Source: Hydractinia symbiolongicarpus (lineage: Eukaryota > Cnidaria > Hydrozoa > Anthoathecata > Hydractiniidae). Taken from it: a stretch of 64,000 nt of DNA. The position numbers were made by a program, and so were the translations under genes. The notes below the pieces were generated by a model. It did no database searches. It worked only from the letters and a program-made list of their open reading frames with translations, and was not told where the DNA came from. Each line of letters starts with the position of its first letter. The first letter of the stretch is position 1. Below, piece by piece: positions 37,701 to 46,919 of the stretch. The stretch spans positions 26,499,851-26,563,850 of the forward strand of contig NC_079877.1 in the NCBI RefSeq assembly GCF_029227915.1, written 5' to 3'.

Positions 37701-40700
37701 ATAAGTTATTGTTCACCAACTCAGATACCAAACAACCTCTCGACAAAATATCCGCAGGATTTGCCTTTGACTCCACATGAAACCAACTGTCCGGTGAAAC
37801 TAAATCACGAATGATACCAACTCGCCGTTCGACAACCACCTCATACTTCTTATTAACATTTTTAATCCAATATAAAACAATAGACGAATCAATCCAACAC
37901 CGTGTCACAGAAATATCATAAACCAAACTCAACTCATCACGAACATACTTCACCAGCTTCGCTAACATCACTGCACCATACAGCTCCAATCGAGGTATCG
38001 TGACCGGTTTAATTGGCGCGATTCTCGACTTAGACGTCACTAACTTCGTAAAAAAACTACCATCAGCATGTTCGAACCTCAAATAAACACACGCACCGTA
38101 ACCTTTCAAAGAAGCATCAGAAAAACCATGCAATTGTACATCAACAATATTCCCGCCATCGTAACATCGTGGTACATTCAAATGTGAAAAACTTTTAAAA
38201 TCATTGTACGTAACTCGCCACTCGTCCAAAACCTGTCCACTCAACTCGATGTCCCAACCAATTTTACCTACACAGGTTTTTTGAAACAATGTTTTTAATC
38301 GCATAACAATAGGGTTAATAAGACCAAGAGGGTCATAAATGGAAGCGGTAAATTTAATCAATTGTCGTTTTGTCGGTATGTCCTTCGCTAACGATAAAAT
38401 GTCGTCGAATGTGAATAAGAGCGAATCTTTCTTTTTATCCCACAAAACACCAAGAACTTTGGTAACATGTCCGGTATGAGCAACATGGGGTTTGGTAACT
38501 AATTGTTCCAACTCTTCGGAATTCGAATGAAATTTATGCAGATTGAAATTTGCTTCAGCGAGACGTTGTTTACATTTCTGGTAAAAATCATGTGCTGCAT
38601 TAACAGTAGCGCCACCGGAAGTTAGATCATCAACGTGAAGTGAACTCAATAACTTCTGTACAAACAAAGGATCAACATGATTAAACGATTCAGCATGCTT
38701 AATAAGAGTGGCACTAAGGAGGAATGGTGACGAACTTACACCAAACAATACTCTACTCAATCTATAAATACCAATTTCTGCAGTTTCAATGTTTTGTTCT
38801 GATAAATTATGTAAATCTTTAAACCAAATAAAACGAACAAAATCACGATCGGTTGGATGTAAACTAATTTGTAAAAATGCCTTCTCGATATCAGCAATGA
38901 AGGCTACTTTGTGAGATCGAAAGCGCAATAAAACGTTATATAAAGGCTCCGTTAAAGATGGTCCAGCATACAAACAATCATTTAATGAAGACAGTCCCAC
39001 CGATTTTGAACTTGCATCGAATACCATGCGTACTTTGGTGCTTGGTTTATCATCACGAATGACTGGTCGGTGTGGTAAATAGTGAACTTGTCTTTTGGTA
39101 CAATCGTCGTTGGTAACTCTTTCAATGATACCTTGTTCAAGCTGTTCTTTGAGGATACTGTTATAATTACGCAATAATTCGGGATTATTTTTCAATTTAT
39201 GCCTCAATGATTCAAGTCTCTTTGAAGAAACACAATAATTATCAGGGAGCACATCGTGATCATCCTTAAAAGGCAGCCGCACCTCGTAACGTTTAGTCTG
39301 CGCGCTGAATTTAACATTTTCACAAAAATTTTCAACAGCTGGTTGTTCCTCGATACCAGCGTTTTCGAAGGACCAAAACTTTTCCAACTGATTATCCAAC
39401 TTATCTTCGACAAACTCAGCCCCAATCTTCAATACGTTTGCTACCAAGACTGCACTTCTACTACCTTCACTCGACCCTATGCGTCCACTTACAATGTATC
39501 CGACCTTTGAATTTAAAGCAACTGGCCCATCCTCACCCCGAACTATACCACCATCAAAAAATTTCCAATAATTATCAGCACCCAACAAGACATCCACCTT
39601 CAAATCTCTATTATTACAGTTACTGTCAGCTAAACGTAAGTCTTTCAAGTGTTTATACTTCAAACAATCGTTAAAATTCTGTCCTGTTAAAGGATGACAA
39701 ATATTTTTCACATAACAATCAACGTTGATTTTATCTCCATCTAAACCGATCACTGAAAACTGCACCCTATCTAAAGTTTCTTTGAACGAATGTTTACCAA
39801 AAATACGGATGCAAATCTCACGCTTACCAACAACCTTTAATTGCAATTTTTCACATAACTCGGGCGATATGTAACTTAATTGGGAACAGTTATCGAACAA
39901 AATTCTCGTGTTCTCAATTTTTGAAGGATCAGTAGTATTAACAACTTTAACTTTAGCGGTTTGCAACATAACGGAACTCGGAATGTCGAGCGAATTTGAA
40001 CTTGTAACCAACGAAGTGGCACCAGCAACATTTTCTGGTTTTTCTTGTTCGGTTCCATCCTTATCTCTACGACCTTGGTCAACGTCCCTTTTCTTATCAC
40101 AAATAGCAACATGGTGTCTACCCGAACACTTTAAACAACTAATCTTAGAATAACAAGACTTGGCTAAATGTCCACCTTTCAAACAAACAAAACATCTCTT
40201 CTTGTCACGTAACACGTTTTTCCTTGCGTCGAAATTAGTGATTATTCGGCATTGCTGTGATTTATGCGATTTGTCACAAAATATGCATCTATAATTATTC
40301 TGATTATTCTGATGATTGCGATAATTATGCTGATTGTTCTGATACTGATTGTGCGGAAGATCACGGTTCGATTGATGTGAATAGTGAACTGGTAATGCCG
40401 ATGATGAAAACGGGTTGTTATCGTGTGGCTGTTGTAAAGAATATGCAGATTTCTCACGAACTTCGATCTCCGATTTTAACGCTCTTAAAACTAACTTCAT
40501 ATCCCAGCAATCTTTGTCGTTAAATTGACGACTAATAATTAAATTAAGCTCTTCTGGAAGTTTCGACATAAGTACCGGTATTAATAGCGGACCATAATTT
40601 TCAGACGTGACATCTAAATTTTCCAGACTTCTCACTTGTGTCTCAACGTTGTCAAATACATTACGCAATGTTTCTATGTTAGTTAAGTTATTCGCCTGTT

Positions 40701-43700
40701 CAAGTTTCAGTAATTTTTTCATATGTGCTGAAATAAGTAACTGTTTATTATTATATCTCTCTTTCAGTAAATCAACGACGGTTTTATAATTTTCATTGCT
40801 AAGTCTAAACCCAGCGATACAACTTGCAGCGGGACCTTCTACTAGATTTTTTAAATAGGTCATTTTTTGAACGTCGGAAATATCGTCATTAGTGTGTACG
40901 GCACATTCAAAGCTATCCCAGAAAGTCGACCAGTTTTCCGGATGCCCATCAAAGGGCTGTAAATGTAAGCGAGGCAATTTTATTAGTTTACTGTGGCTGA
41001 AAGTGCTTCCTGCTTCTGAAAAATCCTTTTTGGCTGATCGTTTTTCTAAAAATGATTCAAACAGACGAAGTTTATCCTTTAACATCATCATTTCCTCCGT
41101 ACTAGAATCTTCTTCCTTGTCGATATCATCCTGCTCTGTCAAGCAATCCATAATCGACTCGTTTAGTTCAGCAACTTTCGCTATTTTTTCCATCAAAGTA
41201 TCACGGATCGACTCAATTTGACGAACATCTGCAACATTATCGGTATATGACGAAATAATTGTCTCTCCCCTTGTAATTAATTTGTTTGCAGTTCTAACAA
41301 CAGACTTTCTAACTTTGTTGTACTTCGCGAAATCACCCATTTTTAAAATCAAAACAACACCAAACTTTAAACCAAACCAATAAAAATAAGACAACTAAAA
41401 ACCACTAAATAAAACCATAGATACATAAGCAAAGTATCTCTCCGAGGGCTCCAATGAATTTCCAGATAAATTCGGATACAAATAAAACTTTATTTTAAAA
41501 CGTGACTATATTTTTAAAGAACGAAATCTAAAACTAACATGTGCGAGAATATAAATACATAATAAGAGCAGCTAGAGGACTGGGGAAGATATAAACAAAT
41601 ATGGTAACCACAAGCAGGACATGATATATGTTTCCTGAATGTATATAAGCGATTTTCTTAGGCGTTGCTTCTTATTTGGTACGGCGTACTTTTGCTTGTA
41701 TTTTGATATTGGCAAATTTCAGTAGAGTTTCTTATAAACCGGTTGCTTGTGCTGGAATATTTATAATGTCCAAGAGCTATCCAGTTGAGTTTTCAATAAG
41801 TGAAGCACCGAAGCTATATAACTTGATGGATTGCAATGCGAGAGGTAAGAAGGTATTTAATAAGGTTAACCCTGGAACTCTTGGAAGAGTCGTAAAATTT
41901 TGTGCTAAACGAGCACCCTGTGTAGTAAGAATCATGTGTTGGTAAGGATAAAGAAACCCACAGGATTACGCCCATCGCTACTCGCGGCTACCATTTTGGC
42001 TCACAGGCAAACGGACGTACAGTGAGCATTGCAGAAACCTTTTAACCCTAAACCTGTATTTCTTTTTAAGTGTTTCTGCTTATTATTTTGTTTCTTCAGT
42101 TACAGACAGAGCCTGCACAAACTGATCAACTCCAGTTACAGATACAGCAACTAAATGCACAACTTCACGAGGTGCGTGCTAAGAACAGTTATAATGGTTG
42201 TTTTCTTTGTTCTACTTTTGACAATTATTGGTGACGATTACTCTCTTGTCTTTCACATAATACAGTACACTCCGGTTATTCGAAGCTCTACAGGGGATAG
42301 AAATTTAATTCGAATAACTGAATTTTCGAATAAGTGAATCCTTTATAACAAGCGAAAGCTCTCGGAACTAATTTAATAGTCTGCTGGGCGTATTTTGGAG
42401 ATATTACCGCGATATTAAAAGTAAAAAAATCCAAGCCATGCTTTGTTTATGTTCAGTTAAAACGTTTGTGGAACACATTGCCGGGCCATCGCATTGTAAC
42501 ACCAATCTTTTTATTTTTAGGCTGTTGCGTACATTAAACAGCAAAACTCTCAACTTCTGCAAGCTCAGCAATACAGAACTGACGTCAGCAATTATTTTCA
42601 AGCAGAAGAACATCGTATGAGACAGATAGCATATTGCACGAATGATTTCGGAAAGATATGTAAGGAAGCATCTGGACAAATGAGAAAACTCAAGTACGCT
42701 ATTTTGTTTGTAGTAATATGTGATTTTTGTTTACTAACGCTGATACACGATTCAATTAATCAATATTGATTTCATAAAATCATAGTCAATCGATATAGAA
42801 AAGGTTGTGGAGCTGGGGATAAGATCCCCTAGGTTCGCAAACAAAAATAGCCATTTTTAGTCAAAACATAATAAAAACCAAATCCTTATGTGTTTCATTT
42901 TGTCTAATCAAACGGTTTTAACTTAGCAGACACGGTAAGGGCAGGGAAAGCAGAAAACTGTAAGGCAAAATAGAAGAGGATCCAGCAAGCAAGGTAGGCA
43001 GGGCAAGAAAGGCAACAATACCAACATTATTTTCTTGAAAATTAATTTATAAGAAATCTTAAACTGAAGTGGAATTTTTATTTTGTTCTGATTAGTGAGG
43101 ACATAACCTTGTTCTTATTTATAGAATGTTTGTCTTTGATTCTCTAAATTTAAAATCATATCGACACTTGACAGGTGATACACGTGAATATGTTCGAAAA
43201 AATGTAATCAGAGAGTGAAGATTCCAAAACAAGCGCTATTTGTGTGAAAAAAATGGATAATAAGTAATCATAGGGTTTTGACAAATTTTCCTAATTAGAA
43301 TTTCTACTCGATGTATAAACTGAGAGTCTTCAACGTTTATATTTGCTTATTTTCGCGCCATTTGGTTCTCAATGCACTATGGAAATTTTTTTTTAAATAA
43401 GCTAGAGTTTCTAGAGTTTCTTTTATAAGAATATACTCTATAAGAATATTTGAGATGAAATCAAACAAAAAGTTAAGAATATCCGAAGAATATGCTCATC
43501 TTGAAATTGCGTGAATCCTATTCTTTGTTAACTCGTATAAACTTATATCCAATTACTGATGTAAAATATCTTTTCTCACGTTTTATTTGACTTTCAGATA
43601 GAAAACTATATTTTGTATGGAAGCTATTCTATACAAAATCTAGTTGTCTGTCTGTCAGTTAAATTAGGGTGTTCAAACAACCTGGTGATTTTTACATCAG

Positions 43701-44132
43701 TTTGGATTCTCAGATCTTTTTATCTTAACCGCGCTAAAAATATGTGAAGAATATGCAGAACGATTTTTGCCCAGAAATTAAGAATATTCATGTTGAAACT
43801 AAAAAAAAAAACACTGTATTACCTTTAAGGCAATCTTCTAAATGTAAAAAAGTTGAACTTTAATAGCCGAAAACATCGTCATTTCTTCTATATGTTTCTT
43901 TTCCAGGGAGTACAACAATCAAGTGAGCTTGTTACTGCATAAACTAAAAGAACGTTCCGATTACACGATACTAGCGCAAGAGTTAGGTATTGACGCGTCG
44001 CTATATGACGTGATGGAAAAAGTAAAATGTGATATTGAGACGACGACAGGCCGTCTGGATTTGACGTACAAGCAGGTGGAGAACACGTTAAGACTTGCGC
44101 AAATGAATCAGACACAACTCCTTAATACTTGA
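28732..44132 (+). CDS. ANKS3: ANKS3-like ankyrin repeat and SAM domain protein, 15 exons
   Basis: Exons: 28732-28864, 31291-31502, 31656-31777, 32211-32292, 32366-32501, 33008-33113, 33185-33285, 33522-33544, 33681-33714, 33822-33846, 34349-34567, 34680-34761, 42100-42171, 42521-42693, 43907-44132. All borders are GT/AG and phases chain; the total is 1746 bp, 581 residues. The N-terminus (LDLHTASLIGDYDCVR) leads into ankyrin repeats over about residues 30-225: GGWTALMYAAYVGRDNI, CTALMLASYCASESI, MTSLFHAVKQGHQSAV, STPLMEAAIAGHEVI. A linker (NEGPSAISNMF) follows, then a SAM domain at about 355-415 (LKELLEEFKLESYIPRFEQQ ... DVDLKDMGVEKLGPRKKLI) and a coiled-coil tail. Vertebrate ANKS3 has the same order and binds ANKS6 and NEK-family partners in cilia. 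An intact antisense BEL/Pao element fills most of the intron 34762-42099. Without BICC1-type KH domains or an ANKS6-type length, ANKS3 is the best fit. Confidence 0.93.
29455..30476 (+). pseudogene. LINE 3' half, copy C, with embedded PHD-like finger, in ANKS3 intron 1
   Basis: Begins just before the catalytic LLYADDLVLIAELMEELVEK, continues GLKVNTAKSKVMISS, then a Cys/His finger: CEVCRKGV ... CQTCKHWVHKKC ... CKRCKG. This spacing is C4HC3/PHD-like. After a stop at 29862 the protein resumes FCYLGDMLGSEGGVGRSVTC, shifts frame, and ends with LRRIKDVIQIRRLNWLGHLE ... PRPTHASMENGR and a stop at 30470. The 5' edge carries a 21 bp tandem duplication (tatgcatattatacattattg twice), so the sequence before YADD repeats AYYTLLY. 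It lies in the same orientation as ANKS3. Confidence 0.85.
30474..31220. repeat. Repeat with long G-run/C-run hairpin in ANKS3 intron 1
   Basis: A G-run of about 9 plus 10 bases broken by one A (about 30510-30530) is followed by cggattccg and a C-run of 9, so the two runs can fold into a hairpin at about 30510-30550. The following AT-rich tail includes gacgtcatcagaagcttg and the word tcgggaaatcgggttagtc. Near 31183-31198 a shorter gtcaggggggcggaat echoes the G-run. Boundaries are a guess; the left edge abuts the LINE 3' end. Confidence 0.5.
35797..35954 (-). repeat. 3' LTR of the BEL/Pao element
   Basis: 158 bp partner of 41455-41612, preceded on the element strand by a purine tract. Confidence 0.96.
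35955..35965 (-). promoter_or_regulatory. Polypurine tract of the BEL/Pao element
   Basis: AGGGGGGAGGA on the element strand, immediately upstream of the 3' LTR; the usual plus-strand primer position. Confidence 0.85.
36055..41394 (-). CDS. BEL/Pao gag-pol polyprotein, 1779 residues, intact
   Basis: One uninterrupted frame. Approximate residue positions: DUF1759-type gag region 138-290 (LPRLHLQPFDGHPENW); zinc knuckles 369-435 (CIFCDKSHKSQQC; CFVCLKGGHLAKSC; CLKCSGRHHVAIC); aspartic protease of the DUF1758 type near 499 (ILFDNCSQLSYI, with Asn-Cys-Ser after the catalytic Asp instead of the common Ser-Gly-Ser); Pao reverse transcriptase about 785-960 with SLHVDDLTSGG as catalytic box near 921; RNase H about 1088-1200 (HGFSDASLKGYG; IPRLELYGAVMLAK; CWIDSS); integrase with an HHCC finger at 1399-1438 and a D,D-35-E core (LDYAGPLYV; ISDNGSQF; WWGGMFERL); and a DUF5641-type C-terminus to about 1755. 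The order is the standard BEL/Pao layout. The ATG at 41394 may be preceded in use by the in-frame Met 18 (MGDFAKYNKVRKS). Confidence 0.96.
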   Translation of the reverse strand: MSYFYWFGLKFGVVLILKMGDFAKYNKVRKSVVRTANKLITRGETIISSYTDNVADVRQIESIRDTLMEKIAKVAELNESIMDCLTEQDDIDKEEDSSTEEMMMLKDKLRLFESFLEKRSAKKDFSEAGSTFSHSKLIKLPRLHLQPFDGHPENWSTFWDSFECAVHTNDDISDVQKMTYLKNLVEGPAASCIAGFRLSNENYKTVVDLLKERYNNKQLLISAHMKKLLKLEQANNLTNIETLRNVFDNVETQVRSLENLDVTSENYGPLLIPVLMSKLPEELNLIISRQFNDKDCWDMKLVLRALKSEIEVREKSAYSLQQPHDNNPFSSSALPVHYSHQSNRDLPHNQYQNNQHNYRNHQNNQNNYRCIFCDKSHKSQQCRIITNFDARKNVLRDKKRCFVCLKGGHLAKSCYSKISCLKCSGRHHVAICDKKRDVDQGRRDKDGTEQEKPENVAGATSLVTSSNSLDIPSSVMLQTAKVKVVNTTDPSKIENTRILFDNCSQLSYISPELCEKLQLKVVGKREICIRIFGKHSFKETLDRVQFSVIGLDGDKINVDCYVKNICHPLTGQNFNDCLKYKHLKDLRLADSNCNNRDLKVDVLLGADNYWKFFDGGIVRGEDGPVALNSKVGYIVSGRIGSSEGSRSAVLVANVLKIGAEFVEDKLDNQLEKFWSFENAGIEEQPAVENFCENVKFSAQTKRYEVRLPFKDDHDVLPDNYCVSSKRLESLRHKLKNNPELLRNYNSILKEQLEQGIIERVTNDDCTKRQVHYLPHRPVIRDDKPSTKVRMVFDASSKSVGLSSLNDCLYAGPSLTEPLYNVLLRFRSHKVAFIADIEKAFLQISLHPTDRDFVRFIWFKDLHNLSEQNIETAEIGIYRLSRVLFGVSSSPFLLSATLIKHAESFNHVDPLFVQKLLSSLHVDDLTSGGATVNAAHDFYQKCKQRLAEANFNLHKFHSNSEELEQLVTKPHVAHTGHVTKVLGVLWDKKKDSLLFTFDDILSLAKDIPTKRQLIKFTASIYDPLGLINPIVMRLKTLFQKTCVGKIGWDIELSGQVLDEWRVTYNDFKSFSHLNVPRCYDGGNIVDVQLHGFSDASLKGYGACVYLRFEHADGSFFTKLVTSKSRIAPIKPVTIPRLELYGAVMLAKLVKYVRDELSLVYDISVTRCWIDSSIVLYWIKNVNKKYEVVVERRVGIIRDLVSPDSWFHVESKANPADILSRGCLVSELVNNNLWFSGPDFLRDTNISASSFNFSNFKVDDSTCLIVGNDESEESTEEEIDLNFMNIARYSNYTRLLRITALVLRFVGNLRKKRRKEELVLHTFVTKDEQLHAKKLWIKYAQKDIIQLPSYKQLQKDLRFQNIDGIIRCKGRLENAPLDFDTKFPIFLPKKNPLTRLVILHYHVQVLHNGLKETLNAIRSKFWIPKARNYIKQLIRQCYLCRYYEGKSYAYPVSPALPKSRLSNHHPFKHTGLDYAGPLYVRNVYHGGSMYKAWVFLFTCTSTRALHLDLVPDASSSGCIRSLRRFFSERGIPSEIISDNGSQFIAEDTQRFSSNRGIKWHFNLEAAPWWGGMFERLVRSVKRCLKKTLHNTRLSYEELLTVLAEIQAVINNRPLTFLYENIGEQPLTPNHLLFGRKINLEASHIDSDENEKDLCQRYDHLQRIINHYWNRWKCEYLTELREYHRVGKSRGETSIRINDVVLIEEAKQPRQNWKMGVVEEFVPSRDGKKRGAVVRYVLNGNTHTIRRPINKLYPVELAKDEAEKKEKVNITFIDENDIITNI
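41436..41453 (-). promoter_or_regulatory. Probable primer binding site of the BEL/Pao element
   Basis: TGGAGCCCTCGGAGAGAT starts one base after the 5' LTR on the element strand; TGG is the expected complement of a tRNA CCA end. The tRNA was not identified. Confidence 0.6.
41455..41612 (-). repeat. 5' LTR of the BEL/Pao element
   Basis: Read on the minus strand it begins TGTGGTTACCATATTTG and ends CTGGAAATTCA. One base differs from the 3' LTR. Confidence 0.96.
41618..42099. other. ANKS3 intron remainder
   Basis: An 89-codon ORF (41676-41945) has no recognised family and crosses no exon-like borders. Nothing else supported. Confidence 0.3.
42265..42345. repeat. Short pogo/Tigger-like MITE remnant
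   Basis: Words ggttattcgaagctctaca, aattcgaataactgaa and ttcgaataagtgaatcc resemble the ends of pogo/Tigger-type elements (compare cataactcgaa repeats at 63670-63880). It sits inside an ANKS3 intron. Boundaries unclear. Confidence 0.4.
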
Positions 44133-44861
44133 TCATTAACTACCCTTATGACGTTAAATGCATTTATGTTTTTTTTTGAATTTTATAGTTTTCTTTTCGG
44201 TTATTTTAATATTCATTTTTACTGTTTTCTTTTTTATATTCATTTTTTTTATCTTTTTTATTTAATTTTTATACTTGTACATTTATAAGGGTATTTTGTC
44301 TTGTTATTTCTCTCTTTTTTGTATAAAAACAAATGATTCATCATATTTCTTGTTCCAGTTGGCACATTATCCGGGAATTTTACCATCTTAATGTTATAAT
44401 AATTATGTAATGTATTTATTAAACGGTTTATTTGAGATTTACGCTTACCCACGATGTCTTAATTTATACGTTATTATCTCTTTGCTCACTCGTCTGGTTG
44501 CTTTTGGTACGGAGTTTCTGAATAGCGGTCAATGAAATCATATTCAAATGAAGAATCAGAAAAATACTTTTAAGTCTTGTGAAGTCTTCAACTTCATTCC
44601 GAGGACTTCTTAAAATTTCTATTGTTTAGGAGCTCTGAGATTACGAGTTTTAGTGTTGGTACGATGCTTCAGGATCCGTATTTGCAATGACTCTGAAATT
44701 TGTGGTATAAAGTTGTTTTTATTGTTATCACCATCGTGATGTGCAGTCTAAATTTTTTGTTTTAGTTATTTATGCTATTATTGAAATTTTTTGGAAGTTT
44801 TCAGAATTAGAATTAGACAAAAGTGATAAACTTATATATTATGTTAGTGAATCTTTCAGAC
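44133..44861. other. ANKS3 3' flank
   Basis: T-rich 3' UTR and flank; no clear AATAAA close to the stop and no further gene. Confidence 0.35.
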
Positions 44862-45068
44862 GTCTCATAATGGCGGTCATTGACGTCTCATAATGGCAGA
44901 CAATGCTGTCTCATAATGGCGGACACTCACTTCGCATAATGGTGGGCAATGTCGCCTTAAATTGAGAGACACTGACGTCTCACAATGGTGGACAATGTTG
45001 TCTCATAATGGAGGACACTGACTTCTCACAATGGAGGACACTGACGTCTCATAATGACAAACACTGCA
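44862..45068. repeat. Minisatellite, 23 bp unit, nine copies
   Basis: Unit consensus is close to gtctcataatgg followed by mggacactgac, nine consecutive 23 bp copies without length change. Most differences are substitutions. Alternate units favour gacaatg and gacactg, which suggests a 46 bp higher-order unit in part of the array. Confidence 0.92.
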
Positions 45069-45620
45069 CAAACCAAAGGAATCCTGACTAGACAGTCCTA
45101 CTTGTAGGTCAATTTTTTCTTAACACGCGCGTATTCCGCGTTTTATAAACGAAACTGTTAACGAAACGTTCACACTTTAATCACACTGTAAAGCATGTAG
45201 ACTAAAAACCAGAATTCAATACGGAAGCATCGAGCAAAATGGTACACAATCAAAGCTGATCTACAGATAGACAGTTAAAGTAAAATTCAAAGCCTCGGTG
45301 GAAGACAAAATCTTACATTTTGAAAAAGAGCTACGATGCAAGTACTTTGGACTTGCTAATACGCTATCACAAAGTAATGAAGGTCATTTTTTTTGCATGA
45401 TTTTATCATCCCTTGATTAAGTTCTGTGTTTAAATTTGTAAGTGTAACTTCTATAGCAAAACATCATTTATCACAATATAATACCTCTAAAAAAGGGGAG
45501 GGGTGGCGGCTACTATGGTGGTTGCAAGTGACAACACTATATTTATGTGGATAAAGAGCGATAAAACATGTTGGGTATAAGCTGATACAATAAGGAGGAT
45601 GTGATGTACGTTTTGAACCT

Positions 45621-45704
45621 CGTCCCCTGGACCTCTTGTCGCTTTTTTCGTCCCCTGGAACCCTTGTCGCTTTTTTCGTCCACTGGACCCCTTGTCTCTT
45701 TTTT
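45621..45704. repeat. 28 bp tandem repeat, three copies
   Basis: The unit cgtcccctggacctcttgtc plus gctttttt starts at 45621, 45649 and 45677. It lies just past the 3' end of the secreted-protein gene at 45815. The minus-strand ORF across it (45813-45487) is a translated repeat. Confidence 0.85.
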
Positions 45705-45814
45705 CGTCACCAATATAAAAAAGCGAAAAGGGTTCTTGGGGACGACGTTGGAGTTTATAAAACACGGTTAAAATAAACTGCGTATTGTTAACTTTTGTAA
45801 TCAATAATGTCACG

Positions 45815-46528
45815 CTAATAATAACAATGAGTCATGTTGTAAACTGTAGTCCCTGGACGATTTATTGCACTCTCGATTCCACTATTTCTTCTGGTACGTC
45901 CTGCAAAATATTTAAAAACAGGACCAGATTTATCTTCATCACATTGCAAGCAATCGTTTAATCGACCATCAGGAAGATTATTGGGAGTACCAAGAATCCA
46001 AGCTTTCATACACACTATAAAACATTCTCTTCTTGTGTTGTGAATATTCGCTTCCCATATGTCGACGCAACTGGATGTAAAACCAAGCCCGTACAGACAT
46101 CTGCGAATTAGGAATCCAACCATTCGAGCTCCACATGCACGGACGGGTTTTGTCAAGTTTTTTTCCAGGTACACTGCTAAGTCCTGCAGATCTGAACACG
46201 CTCCACATCTGCCTTGGTGTGTTACAATGTACCCTGCTTCGACTGCTGATCTGTTGCTTGGAAAGTCCCGCAAGTCGTATAAATCTTTGGCAGGCGTTAC
46301 ATAACGGAGAGCGCACACACTTGTTTCGTCTTTCAGGTAGTCTTTGATAACTTTCATCGACTTTTTAGTTTGGTTCTTGTATGGATCGTTCTTAAATGAT
46401 GGCCACGGGTTTACCACATTTTTCTCCTTAAACGCTTTAATAGCTTCTTTCTTGTCACACGGCCATTTCACAGCAAGAAAAGAACTTGCCATGCAAGCTG
46501 CAATGAGAATATTCAGGAGCACATGCAT
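45815..46528 (-). CDS. Secreted Cys-rich protein of unknown function, 237 residues
   Basis: An intronless ORF with a clear signal peptide (MHVLLNILIAACMASSFLA, cleavage likely near residue 20), so the product should be secreted. The mature part is rich in Cys, with a conserved-looking core QGRCGACSDLQDLAVYLEKN, then VRACGARMV, an SSCVDIWEANIHNTRREC block and a C-terminal CLQCDEDKSGPVFKYFAGRT followed by RRNSGIESAI. The pattern recalls uncharacterised secreted proteins of algae and marine invertebrates with the same CGACSxLQDLAVY and RTRRNSGI motifs; this is from memory of the pattern, not a search. Function unknown. Two potential N-glycosylation sites (KNLT, YNMT). It shares strand with the muramidase gene 390 bp upstream, and both products are secreted. 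Confidence 0.8.
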   Translation of the reverse strand: MHVLLNILIAACMASSFLAVKWPCDKKEAIKAFKEKNVVNPWPSFKNDPYKNQTKKSMKVIKDYLKDETSVCALRYVTPAKDLYDLRDFPSNRSAVEAGYIVTHQGRCGACSDLQDLAVYLEKNLTKPVRACGARMVGFLIRRCLYGLGFTSSCVDIWEANIHNTRRECFIVCMKAWILGTPNNLPDGRLNDCLQCDEDKSGPVFKYFAGRTRRNSGIESAINRPGTTVYNMTHCYY

Positions 46529-46761
46529 GTCTGTTCTACGTTCAGAATGAGTTTAAAATGTGTTTATTACTTTAAATAATTGCTCATGACTGCGACGACA
46601 CACCTGCACAGGTGAGCAAACTAACAATCCTGTGTGACCCAAACTCGTTCCCAGGATCTATTAATCTTTTTTCAGTCCGTAAGTCCTAGTGAAAATGTAG
46701 ATATGTTTCTATTGCAATATCACTTTCTAACCAATAAGCCAACCTAAGACCATTCTCGTCC

Positions 46762-46801
46762 CCAGAGCTCTTTGAGATACACGTATCTCAAACAGCTCTG
46801 A
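46762..46801. other. Near-perfect palindrome, 18 bp stem
   Basis: tttgagatac - ac - gtatctcaaa forms a perfect 10 bp stem at 46771-46792. With one C:C mismatch, the flanking cagagct / agctctg extends it to about 18 pairs. It lies between the two minus-strand secreted-protein genes. It could be a short MITE or an RNA hairpin. Confidence 0.7.
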
Positions 46802-46852
46802 GAACAAAAACTACCTAAGACAAACAGTAACTGGGCAAAAAATTTAAATGAA

Positions 46853-46862
46853 TTTATTTATT
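46853..46862 (-). promoter_or_regulatory. Polyadenylation signals of the muramidase gene
   Basis: Two overlapping AATAAA on the minus strand about 60 bp after the stop codon. Confidence 0.55.
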
Positions 46863-46919
46863 TATCATTCAAGACAAAAGTACATGTGTGCTTTAGCATG
46901 CGAGAAAAATGATTTTGTT

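Larger units (their letters stand above)
35797..41612 (-). mobile_element. Complete BEL/Pao LTR retrotransposon, antisense in an ANKS3 intron
   Basis: 158 bp direct repeats at 35797-35954 and 41455-41612 differ at one base (tacataacaagag against tacataataagag). Both start TG and end CA in either orientation. The 5 bp word AGCAG flanks the element (35792-35796 and 41613-41617), a target duplication of the length expected for this superfamily. A purine tract borders the 3' LTR, a TGG-type primer site borders the 5' LTR, and one long ORF fills the interior. Near-identical LTRs mean a very recent insertion. No envelope-like ORF is present. Confidence 0.97.

Noticed and set aside
41676-41945. 89-codon ORF in an ANKS3 intron
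   Set aside because: The flanking ANKS3 exons join in phase 0 without it and it shows no family resemblance.
44862-45068. CRISPR-like array
   Set aside because: The 23 bp units are contiguous with no unique spacers, and the genome is eukaryotic.
45487-45813. 108-codon minus-strand ORF
   Set aside because: Its distinctive part is the translated 28 bp tandem repeat; no start context or family.
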